A stretch of 32,781 nucleotides of DNA from CAYMJV01 sp964390545 (GTDB lineage Bacteria; Desulfobacterota; BSN033; UBA1163), in contig CAYMJV010000032.1 of assembly GCA_964390545.1 (NCBI GenBank), forward strand, positions 1 through 32,781, read 5' to 3'. Both the position numbers and the translations under genes were made by a program. Below the pieces are notes generated by a model. That model was not told the origin of the DNA. It was given only the letters and a program-made list of their open reading frames with translations, and did no database searches. This document shows positions 22,665-28,973 of this stretch, one piece after another (position 1 is the stretch's first letter; each line of letters starts with the position of its first letter).

Positions 22665-23807
22665 TTAGGCTATCTTCCTCAACCAATCCATGATCGTTTC
22701 AGGTCTGATGACCTCCCCATCTGTCTGGTTGAGGGGGATCACTTCACCTGGGCAGAGCTTTCTTACTTCCCCCACCACTTGCCCCTGATTCATTTCTGGA
22801 ACCATTACCTTCTTGCCTCTCTTTACAACTTCTGCTACGGCCTCCTCTGGAAAAGGCCACAGCGTCTTGAGCCTCAACAGCCCCACTTTCTTCCCTTCCT
22901 TCCTCAACCGTTTGACCACAAAGAGGCTGGTTCGAGCAGTGAATCCATAGGTGATGAGAAAGATTTCAGAATCATCTAAGAAATAACCTTCCGTTCCACT
23001 GATCACACTTCGATGGTTCAAAATCTTCTTGTTGATTCGCTCCACCAGTTTGGCATGAGCCTCAGGCGCATCGGTCTTTCGAAATCCTAGTTCATTATGG
23101 GTGGACCCGGTGACTAAAAGGCGTTCTCCTTCTCCAAAGGCTGGCATGGGAGGCACCCCGTCTTTCTCTTCTGTGCCAAAGGGGGATCCCCCCTTCTTCT
23201 TCTTTCTATCCCAAATCTCCACTCTGGCGTTGACAGACATGCTCTCCCTCAGATGGCCCACGGCCTCGTCAGCCATGACAAAAGCGGGGACTCGATACTG
23301 CTCACTGAGATTAAAGGCACCGAGTGTAAGGTCATACATCTCTTGGACAGACCAGGGAGAGAGGGCGATTACCTGGTAATCTCCATGGGAACCCCACTTC
23401 GCCTGCATGATGTCTCCACTTCCGACCCGGGTCGCCTGTCCGGTACAGGGACCGGCCCTCTGAACATCAATGATCACACAGGGTGTTTCGGTGAAGGCGG
23501 CATATCCGATCGCCTCCTGCATCAAACTGAACCCAGGCCCTGAAGTCGCCGTCATGGCCTTGGCCCCGGCCCAGGAGGCACCGATCACGGCAGAGATGGA
23601 AGCGATCTCGTCTTCCATCTGAATAAAGACCCCCCGCACCTCTCTCAATCGGAGAGCCATTCTCTCCATGATCTCACTGGAAGGGGTAATGGGGTATCCG
23701 GCGTAAAATCGGCAACCTGCCGCAACGGCTCCTTCGGCCGCTGCGTCATTTCCTGAAAGATAATGCATCCCTTTCGGGAAAGGAGATTTGACCCATCGAG
23801 AAGGCAT
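22665..23807 (-). CDS. korA: 2-oxoacid:ferredoxin oxidoreductase, alpha subunit
   Basis: 380 residues. GNDAAAEGAVAAGCRFYAGYPITPSSEIMERMA near the start and MEDEIASISAVIGASWAGAKAMTATSGPGFSLMQEAIGYA are the alpha-subunit signatures. The C-terminal domain II (FLITYGFTARTSLFVVKRLRKEGKKVGLLRLKTLWPFPEEAV) is typical for KorA/VorB. AGGGTGATG precedes the ATG. First gene of an operon running korA, korB, korC, FAD subunit, ferredoxin, pxpA. The five-component oxidoreductase suggests oxygen-sensitive anaerobic metabolism. Confidence 0.92.
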   Translation of the reverse strand: MPSRWVKSPFPKGMHYLSGNDAAAEGAVAAGCRFYAGYPITPSSEIMERMALRLREVRGVFIQMEDEIASISAVIGASWAGAKAMTATSGPGFSLMQEAIGYAAFTETPCVIIDVQRAGPCTGQATRVGSGDIMQAKWGSHGDYQVIALSPWSVQEMYDLTLGAFNLSEQYRVPAFVMADEAVGHLRESMSVNARVEIWDRKKKKGGSPFGTEEKDGVPPMPAFGEGERLLVTGSTHNELGFRKTDAPEAHAKLVERINKKILNHRSVISGTEGYFLDDSEIFLITYGFTARTSLFVVKRLRKEGKKVGLLRLKTLWPFPEEAVAEVVKRGKKVMVPEMNQGQVVGEVRKLCPGEVIPLNQTDGEVIRPETIMDWLRKIA

Positions 23808-23863
23808 TACATCACCCTTAATATCTAAGATTACAACGGTTATTCAAAGGAAGCCTGATATCC

Positions 23864-23879
23864 TCAAGAATATTCTTGA
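23864..23879. promoter_or_regulatory. Perfect 16-bp palindrome between divergent transcription units
   Basis: TCAAGAATATTCTTGA is a perfect dyad. Its right half overlaps the TTGACA of the promoter for the small basic peptide, and it lies 57 nt upstream of the korA start, a fitting place for an operator controlling both. I do not recognise the binding protein. Confidence 0.5.
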
Positions 23880-23904
23880 CAAATATTAAATTAAAAGGGA
23901 TAAA
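23876..23904 (+). promoter_or_regulatory. Promoter of the small basic peptide gene
   Basis: TTGACA (23876-23881) is followed after 17 nt of AT-rich DNA by GATAAA (23899-23904). The expected start is about 23911, giving a leader of about 30 nt with a strong SD. Confidence 0.5.
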
Positions 23905-23941
23905 TAAATCAATATAGAAAAAATGGGGGAGGTGAAAAATC

Positions 23942-24007
23942 ATGGCTTGCGGAATGAAACATCCCAAAGCAAAAAAGACCACAAAGAAAGCTACGAAGAA
24001 GAAATAG
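23942..24007 (+). CDS. Small lysine-rich peptide (21 residues), unknown function
   Basis: The 21-residue product begins MACGMKHPKAKK and ends KKATKKK: one cysteine at position 3, one histidine, and ten lysines with threonines and alanines between, like a histone H1-type or polyK/A tail. GGGGGAGGTGA lies 8 nt before the ATG, a very strong ribosome binding site. The gene has its own TTGACA promoter and a hairpin with a T-run after it, so it is probably translated. It could bind nucleic acid or another polyanion, or act through the Cys. I do not recognise a family. Confidence 0.6.
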   Translation: MACGMKHPKAKKTTKKATKKK

Positions 24008-24010
24008 TTA

Positions 24011-24051
24011 TTTCGATGGTTCCTCCTCCCATTGAAAGCGATATTTTTTTC
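24011..24051 (+). terminator. Hairpin and T-run after the small basic peptide
   Basis: TTTCGATGG (24011-24019) pairs with CCATTGAAA (24029-24037) with one wobble, followed after GCGATA by seven T. The gap between stem and T-run makes it a weak intrinsic terminator. Confidence 0.4.
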
Positions 24052-24080
24052 TTGACAACGGGGGGGAATTTTGTTATCGG
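24052..24080 (+). promoter_or_regulatory. Promoter of the small zinc-ribbon lipoprotein
   Basis: TTGACA (24052-24057) and TATCGG (24075-24080) are 17 nt apart; the -10 is weak. Downstream, in the presumed leader, CTTTTATT-ATA-AATAAAAG (24109-24127) is a perfect 8-bp inverted repeat that could be an operator or a leader hairpin. Confidence 0.4.
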
Positions 24081-24162
24081 TCTTTCTTATGTAATTCCTT
24101 TGGAATCTCTTTTATTATAAATAAAAGGGTTTGGATTTGATGAGGAAAGGAGGTGAAGGGTA

Positions 24163-24324
24163 ATGAAGAGAGTAATGAGTATCTTTTTGGCATTGGCGAT
24201 TTTGGCAGTTTTTTCCCTTGGGTGCGCACAGGTGGCAAAAGACACGAAGATTAAATGTCCAAAATGCGGTGCCGTCTTCACCGTGGATGAAGGCATGGCC
24301 GAAATTCAGAAGAAGGGTTTCTAA
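24163..24324 (+). CDS. Small lipoprotein with a CPKCG zinc-ribbon half (53 residues)
   Basis: A signal peptide (KRVMSIFLALAILAVFSL) ends in a lipobox, SLGC, with the lipid-modified cysteine at 21. The mature part is only 33 residues and contains IKCPKCGAVFTVDEG, half of a zinc-ribbon knuckle, so metal binding may need a dimer. AAAGGAGGTGA lies 7 nt before the ATG and a strong terminator follows. Without Lys at +2, the default fate would be an outer- or inner-membrane periplasmic lipoprotein. Function unknown; a similar CxxC lipoprotein could buffer metals or sense redox. Confidence 0.75.
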   Translation: MKRVMSIFLALAILAVFSLGCAQVAKDTKIKCPKCGAVFTVDEGMAEIQKKGF

Positions 24325-24379
24325 AGCATCATTTCTTTCAAGGAAAATTCTTAGCCTCTGGAGGAAAAAGAAAGATTTT

Positions 24380-24413
24380 AAAAGGGAAGAGATTTTCTCT
24401 TCCCTTTTATTTT
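24380..24413. terminator. Strong bidirectional intrinsic terminator
   Basis: A perfect 12-bp stem, AAAAGGGAAGAG (24380-24391) with CTCTTCCCTTTT (24397-24408), has a 5-nt loop and is followed by ATTTTT. The complementary strand also has T-rich flanks, so it serves both the lipoprotein gene and the convergent B3/B4 gene ending at 24434. Confidence 0.9.
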
Positions 24414-24433
24414 TGGGAGTCCAGATTCGATCT

Positions 24434-25144
24434 TCAGAAGTCGAATTCAACAATGGGATCTTCCCGATTCAGGATGGACGAAGAAATCTTTCCTCCCAAA
24501 TACCTCGGGATCAGGTCCTGAAGTTCCAGAATAATTTCTTCTGCCCTTTTTCTTCCAACCTCCCCCAATACATCGATTGGGATGAAGATGTTTTTCGTCT
24601 TCTCTGTTGCTTTATCCTTTTCACATTGACGCCATACCCAATTTCGAGTCAACACCTCTCGATCATCTCGATAAACCAACTCCCCCTTTGGAACGGTCAC
24701 CGTCTCCCCTCCACCCATGGGCGTAAAGGGTTCCCAACCTTCGGCAAACCGGAGATGAAGATTTCCATTGAGGGTATCCATGTCATGGCCTCCCATGGGA
24801 ACCAGATATTTCAAAGAGAGGCTGTTATAGAGGTCGACCAGAGGATTGATCTTCGGAAAAGGATCTCCTTTGAGAATCCTTCGGGCCATGGATTCAATGG
24901 AGCTTGGAAATTTACTTCCCGAGATGCCCAATTTAGAAAAGGCGTTCCTCCAAGGTTTAATCCTGGGATGCTCCTGGGCTTTTTCAGTGACAAAATTCTT
25001 CTTCATCTCCTCAATGGTTTGAGAAAGAAGGGCGTCAATCTCCCCAGAGGGATGGGTGTTATCCACCCCTGTGGCCACACCCACTCCAATAGTGAGGTCG
25101 GGTAACAGATCGAAGAGCTCCTTCTGGATCGAAAAGCGCATCAT
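24434..25144 (-). CDS. B3/B4 domain protein (PheT-like tRNA-binding-domain family, COG3382 type)
   Basis: 236 residues from MMRFSIQKELFDLLPDLTIGVGVATGVDN. Features of the free-standing B3/B4 domain of phenylalanyl-tRNA synthetase beta are HPRIKPWRNAFSKLGISGSKFPSSIESMARRIL, INPLVDLYNSLSLKYLVPMGGHD and GELVYRDDREVLTRNWVWRQC. In the synthetase this domain edits mischarged tRNA; the free-standing family lacks a settled function, with trans-editing of tRNA or amino-acid binding as options. Start chosen at 25144 because AAGGGG lies about 6 nt upstream; a start at 25192 would add a lysine-rich stretch. Single gene, convergent with the small lipoprotein. Confidence 0.83.
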   Translation of the reverse strand: MMRFSIQKELFDLLPDLTIGVGVATGVDNTHPSGEIDALLSQTIEEMKKNFVTEKAQEHPRIKPWRNAFSKLGISGSKFPSSIESMARRILKGDPFPKINPLVDLYNSLSLKYLVPMGGHDMDTLNGNLHLRFAEGWEPFTPMGGGETVTVPKGELVYRDDREVLTRNWVWRQCEKDKATEKTKNIFIPIDVLGEVGRKRAEEIILELQDLIPRYLGGKISSSILNREDPIVEFDF

Positions 25145-25213
25145 TTTTTCCCCTTTTTTCTTTCCCCTAACACTCTGGTTCTTAAATGTCAATCCTTTGG
25201 ATCTCCCACCTTG

Positions 25214-25345
25214 TGACCAGAGCTTGACTCCGACGTGATCTCTTGGCCTGAGCGGCTCGACCGAGCTTTCGACCCGAGCTCAAGCCGAGGGGCTCGCCGA
25301 AGTCTCGGACCGGAGCCTCAGTCGAACGGGCCAATTCATCATACA
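25214..25345. repeat. GC-rich palindrome cluster upstream of the sigma-54 activator
   Basis: A compact patch of CGAG/CTCG-type units (GCTCGACCGAGC, CGAGCTTTCGACCCGAGCTC, GGCTCGCCGAAG..CGGACCGGAGCC). It is richer in GC than the flanks and is placed just before the response regulator promoter. It reads through as open frame but has no SD or protein likeness, so it is taken as a dispersed repeat. Confidence 0.5.
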
Positions 25346-25357
25346 AATGAACCTGTC

Positions 25358-25386
25358 TTGACGGGAGGAACCAATTCCCTTATAGT
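25358..25386 (+). promoter_or_regulatory. Sigma-70 promoter of the NtrC-type regulator; transcript may be leaderless
   Basis: TTGACG (25358-25363), 17 nt, TATAGT (25381-25386). The usual start 7-8 nt after the -10 falls on 25393-25394, the A of the ATG. No Shine-Dalgarno stands before that ATG. Confidence 0.65.
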
Positions 25387-25393
25387 GAAATCC

Positions 25394-26776
25394 ATGGAGA
25401 TTAAACCTCATATCTTAGTGGTCGATGATGAACCTGCTGCCAGGCAGTCTCTCGAGGTGATTCTGGAGGACAATTATGAGGTCCTGAGTGCAGGAAGTGG
25501 GCAGGAGGCGTTGGAAGCTCTTCAAAAGATCCCTGTAGACCTCATCCTTTTGGATGTCAATATGCCAGAGATGGATGGGTTGGAGACCCTTCGCAGGATT
25601 AAGGACCAGGAGGAAGAGGTGGATGTGATCATGGTTTCCGCTCTCAACCTGGCGCGAAAGGCTGTCGACGCCATCAAACTGGGGGCTTACGATTACATCA
25701 CCAAGCCCTATGAGCCTGAGGACATTCTCTCCACAGTGGCTCGGGTGATGAGTAAACGGAATCTCCATAAAGAACTGACCTTCCTGCGAAAGGAGGTGGA
25801 GGCCTACCGTGGCTTTGATCAGATTATCAGCCAGAACAAGAAAATGTTTGAAATCTTCGAGCTCATCAAGAAGGTGGCTCTCACCTCCACGAATATCCTG
25901 GTCACCGGGGAAAGTGGAACAGGTAAGGAACTGGTTGCTCGTGCTATCCACAACCAGGGAAATCGAAAGAGCGGGCCCTTCGTGGCCATCAATTGCGCTT
26001 CCATTCCATCGGAATTAATGGAGAGCGAGATGTTTGGCCATGAAAAGGGAGCCTTCACAGGCGCCCACACACGAACCATAGGGAAATTTGAATACGCGAA
26101 TGGAGGGACTCTCTTCCTCGACGAAATCTCTGCCTTGAGATCGGATCTTCAGGCGAAACTCCTTCGCGTCCTTCAAGAGAAGGAGATCGAACGGATCGGT
26201 TCGAACAGACCGATGCGAGTGGATATTCGGGTGATCTCAGCCACCAATACAAACCTTGACGATGCTGTGGCTCAGGGGAAATTTCGTCAGGACCTCTACT
26301 TCCGGCTCAATGTGGTTCCCATCCACATCCCTCCCTTGAGGGAGAGGAAAGAGGACATCCCTTTTCTCGTCAAACACTTCCTCAACAAATTCAATATCTC
26401 ATTCAACAAGAAAATCCCAGGATTCTCCGAGAAGGCTATGGAGGCCCTTAACAGATACCCTTGGCCGGGAAATATCCGAGAGCTAGAGAATCTCATCGAG
26501 AGGATTGTCGTCCTTTCCTCGGGTGACCTCTCCATTGACTTAAAGGATATCCCTTTTGAGATCTTGATGCACTCGGGTCAAGATATCCAGGATCTGATCC
26601 CCAAGCAAGCAGGGCTTATTAAAATCAGAGAAGCCATGGAGAAGCGGATTATCCTTAATGTCCTCGAAGCTACCCAGTGGAACCAGACGGAGACGGCTAA
26701 AATTCTAAAAGTCAATCGGAACACCCTTATTCAAAAAGCCAAACAACTGGGCATCCTGCTGAAAAGAGCAGACTGA
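25394..26776 (+). CDS. NtrC-family sigma-54-dependent response regulator
   Basis: 460 residues. The receiver domain (1-120) has D11/D12 and phospho-acceptor D54 (ILLDVNMPEMDG) with K in YITKPY. The AAA+ domain (about 140-375) has Walker A GESGTGKE, the sigma-54 contact loop GAFTGA, Walker B TLFLDEI and FRQDLYFRLNVVPIHIPPLRERKEDI. The C-terminal Fis-type HTH is WNQTETAKILKVNRNTLIQK. It would activate sigma-54 promoters when phosphorylated. Two such promoters (27006 and 30924) lie just downstream. Its likely kinase partner is the NtrB-like kinase at 28974. The start at 25394 begins the conserved receiver; the upstream open frame is repeat DNA. Confidence 0.95.
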   Translation: MEIKPHILVVDDEPAARQSLEVILEDNYEVLSAGSGQEALEALQKIPVDLILLDVNMPEMDGLETLRRIKDQEEEVDVIMVSALNLARKAVDAIKLGAYDYITKPYEPEDILSTVARVMSKRNLHKELTFLRKEVEAYRGFDQIISQNKKMFEIFELIKKVALTSTNILVTGESGTGKELVARAIHNQGNRKSGPFVAINCASIPSELMESEMFGHEKGAFTGAHTRTIGKFEYANGGTLFLDEISALRSDLQAKLLRVLQEKEIERIGSNRPMRVDIRVISATNTNLDDAVAQGKFRQDLYFRLNVVPIHIPPLRERKEDIPFLVKHFLNKFNISFNKKIPGFSEKAMEALNRYPWPGNIRELENLIERIVVLSSGDLSIDLKDIPFEILMHSGQDIQDLIPKQAGLIKIREAMEKRIILNVLEATQWNQTETAKILKVNRNTLIQKAKQLGILLKRAD

Positions 26777-26881
26777 AGTCATTTGCTCATTTTTCTGTAA
26801 ACTGCCTACTATTTTGTACACTCCAAATTCTTCCTATCATATCAATTGGTTTTCCCTATTACTCTCTCTATTCAAAGATCT

Positions 26882-26901
26882 TTGCTTACAATACTGAGCA
26901 A
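26882..26901. promoter_or_regulatory. Candidate upstream activator dyad for the peptide promoter
   Basis: TTGCTTACAATACTGAGCAA has TTGCT/AGCAA half-sites and lies 126 nt upstream of the -24 GG, a normal enhancer distance for NtrC-type activators. Its TTGC-N12-GCA frame recurs at 30809-30828, 117 nt before the second sigma-54 promoter. The rest of 26777-27005 shows no other gene or clear terminator. Confidence 0.45.
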
Positions 26902-27005
26902 GGGGAAAAAGAAAGATTCATCGGGCCTTTAAAGTAGCCTTTTTAGAATTTCTTTAAAAACAACGTATTACCTGCCACAGGAAGATGGGATGTTTCATGA
27001 ATCAA

Positions 27006-27021
27006 TTGGCATCCATCTTGC
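27006..27021 (+). promoter_or_regulatory. Sigma-54 promoter of the 29-residue peptide gene
   Basis: TTGGCATCCATCTTGC matches the -24/-12 consensus (TGGCAC-N5-TTGC) with the invariant GG (27008-27009) and GC (27020-27021) separated by exactly 10 nt. The expected start is near 27033, giving a leader of about 55 nt. Confidence 0.85.
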
Positions 27022-27087
27022 CTCTCCATACGATTAGTTTTTCCCCCTTTCCCTATCCAAAAATTTATTGTCCAAGGAGGTGATCAA

Positions 27088-27177
27088 ATGAAGAAGATTG
27101 CGGTCGAGCTGTTCATCATTACAGCTACAGTGATGGTCTATGTGGTGCCTGCCCTTGCCGGATTCGGCGGTTGGTAG
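27088..27177 (+). CDS. 29-residue secreted peptide precursor; predicted mature peptide GFGGW
   Basis: The product starts MKKIAVELF, has a hydrophobic core (FIITATVMVYVV) and a signal-peptidase site PALA, after which only GFGGW remains. AAGGAGGTGATC, the full anti-SD complement, lies 3 nt before the ATG. The gene stands alone between its own sigma-54 promoter (27006-27021) and a strong terminator (27207-27248). It lies between an NtrC-type activator and an oligopeptide-binding protein plus histidine kinase. This fits a secreted signal peptide, though a small membrane protein or a bacteriocin-like product is also possible. I know no matching family. It is too short for usual gene callers. Confidence 0.75.
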   Translation: MKKIAVELFIITATVMVYVVPALAGFGGW

Positions 27178-27206
27178 TCTTCAAACTTCATCTCTAATCT
27201 ACAAGA

Positions 27207-27248
27207 AAAAGAGGCATATCCTGTGGAAAGGTTATGCTTCTTTTTTTT
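27207..27248 (+). terminator. Intrinsic terminator of the peptide gene
   Basis: AAAAGAGGCATA (27207-27218) pairs with TATGCTTCTTTT (27233-27244) with one wobble, around a 14-nt loop; the T-run continues to 27248. It separates the peptide transcript from the SBP-kinase operon. Confidence 0.85.
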
Positions 27249-27258
27249 GGTTTTAACT

Positions 27259-27287
27259 TTGACAATTTCTTCATTTCTCTCTATGAT
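27259..27287 (+). promoter_or_regulatory. Sigma-70 promoter of the peptide-binding protein/kinase operon
   Basis: TTGACA (27259-27264), 17 nt, TATGAT (27282-27287): near consensus. The predicted start (about 27294) gives a 24-nt leader before the ATG at 27318. It suggests constitutive production of the putative receptor, in contrast to the sigma-54-driven peptide gene. Confidence 0.8.
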
Positions 27288-27317
27288 TGGTAAGAAAATC
27301 TCGTAAGTATTTAGCGA

Positions 27318-28952
27318 ATGGTCCAAATGAAAAGAAACAGGATGATTACGTTGGCTGTATTTCTTTTAGTATCCATTGGCGTATTTTTTCATGGGGCAAC
27401 TCAGAATAGTCTGGGTGAAACAAAAGATAGGGAAGAGCCTTTTCGAGGAGGAACGTATCGCAGACCTTTAGAATATATGCCCCGAACCTTCGATCCTGCC
27501 CTGGCTGGGGACATTTATTCTTTCACCATCATTCAACAATTATTCGATGGTCTTGTTCAATTCGACCAGAATCTCAATGTCATTCCGGCCATTGCCAAAT
27601 CTTGGAAAATCTCTCCTGATGGTCTCATCTATACCTTTTTTCTGAGGGAAGGTGTGAAATTCCATACCGGAAGGGAGATTGTAGCAGACGATTTCGTTTA
27701 TTCCTTCACCCGGATGGTAGACCCCAAGAATAAATCTCCAGCATCCCATTTATTGGAAAAAGTCCAAGGTTTTAATGAATTCCAAGATGGGAAAACAAAC
27801 GATCTAAAAGGACTCAAATCTGTAGATAAGCATATCTTTGAAATAAGATTGTCTGCTCCCTTTTACCCCTTCATCTCTGTATTGGGGACCTTCCATTTCA
27901 AGGTGGTGCCCAAAGAGGAGATTGAGAAACCGGAGTCCGTTTTTGCGAGGCATCCGATAGGATCCGGCCCATTTAGATTTGTTTCCATGAAAGAGAGAGA
28001 GGAGATTATCCTTGAGTCAAATCACGACTATTTTGAGGGGAGACCTTACCTGGACAAAATTATTTTTAAGATCTTTCACGGAGCCCCTCGGGAAAACATA
28101 CTTAAAGAGTTTAAAGAGGGAGGGCTTGAAGAATCTTTCCTCCCGCCGGAGGAAATAGAAAGGGTGGTACGTGAGAAGCGTTACCTCTTTTTTCGAAAAC
28201 CGATGCTCTCTTTAAGATTCTATGGGTTAAATCCGTTATTAAAACCATTAGATAGCAAGAAATTGAGGAAAGCCATAAACTTTGCAATCGATAAGAAATT
28301 CATCGTCTCCCAAATCCATAGGGATCAGTTCCATCTGGCCACAGGGATTTTGCCTCCTGGAATGCCTGGCTATGATCCCATGAGAAATCCTTACCCCTTG
28401 AGTGAAGCTCAGGCCTCAAAACTCTTGTCCGAAGCAGGTTATCGAAAAGGGCAAACCCTGCGATCGCTGGAAATCTGGAGTAGCACAAGCTCCGAAGCTG
28501 CACAAAAGGAATTGAACGAAGTTCAATCCCAATTGGGAAAAGTTGGAATACCCACTACCCTTCATTTCGAAACGAACTGGCCAAATTTTGAATCAATGTT
28601 AAGGGCAAACAAAGCATCTATGTTTGTCTTGGCCTTGTATGCCGATTTCCCGGATCCCGATAGCTTCCTTTACAACCTCTTTCACTCCAAATCAAAAAAT
28701 AATCTTGTGGCTTACGATCGTCCGGAAGTAGACCAACTCCTTGATAAAGCAAGGACAGAAAGGGATTATCTGAAACGAATGGAGATGTATCGAAAGATTG
28801 AGGAGATGATATTAGATGACGCACCGATCGTTCCTATGATTAACCATTTCTTTCAGATGGTCTACCAGCCTTTTGTCAGGGGCATTGAGGTCAATGCCCT
28901 CGGAAGCCCCTATATTCCGATGAAAAAAATCTGGCTAAAAAAGCGGGAATAA
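27318..28952 (+). CDS. Orphan extracellular solute-binding protein family 5 (oligopeptide-binding, OppA/DppA-like)
   Basis: 544 residues with an N-terminal signal segment (MITLAVFLLVSIGVFFHGA) without lipobox cysteine. Family-5 landmarks are GGTYRRPLEYMPRTFDPALAGD, VIPAIAKSWKISPDGLIYTFFLREGVKFHTGREIVADDFVYSF, HPIGSGPFRFVS, LRKAINFAIDKKFIV and DDAPIVPMINHFFQMVY. These proteins bind oligopeptides in the periplasm, normally for an ABC importer, but no permease or ATPase genes are near. It is followed by a histidine kinase after 21 nt, so it may work as a ligand-sensing partner. The start could also be 27327; neither has a good SD. Confidence 0.9.
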   Translation: MVQMKRNRMITLAVFLLVSIGVFFHGATQNSLGETKDREEPFRGGTYRRPLEYMPRTFDPALAGDIYSFTIIQQLFDGLVQFDQNLNVIPAIAKSWKISPDGLIYTFFLREGVKFHTGREIVADDFVYSFTRMVDPKNKSPASHLLEKVQGFNEFQDGKTNDLKGLKSVDKHIFEIRLSAPFYPFISVLGTFHFKVVPKEEIEKPESVFARHPIGSGPFRFVSMKEREEIILESNHDYFEGRPYLDKIIFKIFHGAPRENILKEFKEGGLEESFLPPEEIERVVREKRYLFFRKPMLSLRFYGLNPLLKPLDSKKLRKAINFAIDKKFIVSQIHRDQFHLATGILPPGMPGYDPMRNPYPLSEAQASKLLSEAGYRKGQTLRSLEIWSSTSSEAAQKELNEVQSQLGKVGIPTTLHFETNWPNFESMLRANKASMFVLALYADFPDPDSFLYNLFHSKSKNNLVAYDRPEVDQLLDKARTERDYLKRMEMYRKIEEMILDDAPIVPMINHFFQMVYQPFVRGIEVNALGSPYIPMKKIWLKKRE

Positions 28953-28973
28953 TCTTTTGGTTTCGGAATCCAA

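Noticed and set aside
24218..25105. A 295-codon open frame on the plus strand
   Set aside because: It lies antisense to the B3/B4-domain gene and begins inside the small lipoprotein gene and its terminator, with no SD. The minus-strand frame matches a known family.
25235..25393. N-terminal extension of the NtrC-type regulator
   Set aside because: The extra 53 codons run through a GC-rich palindrome cluster and the promoter; the conserved receiver begins at 25394.
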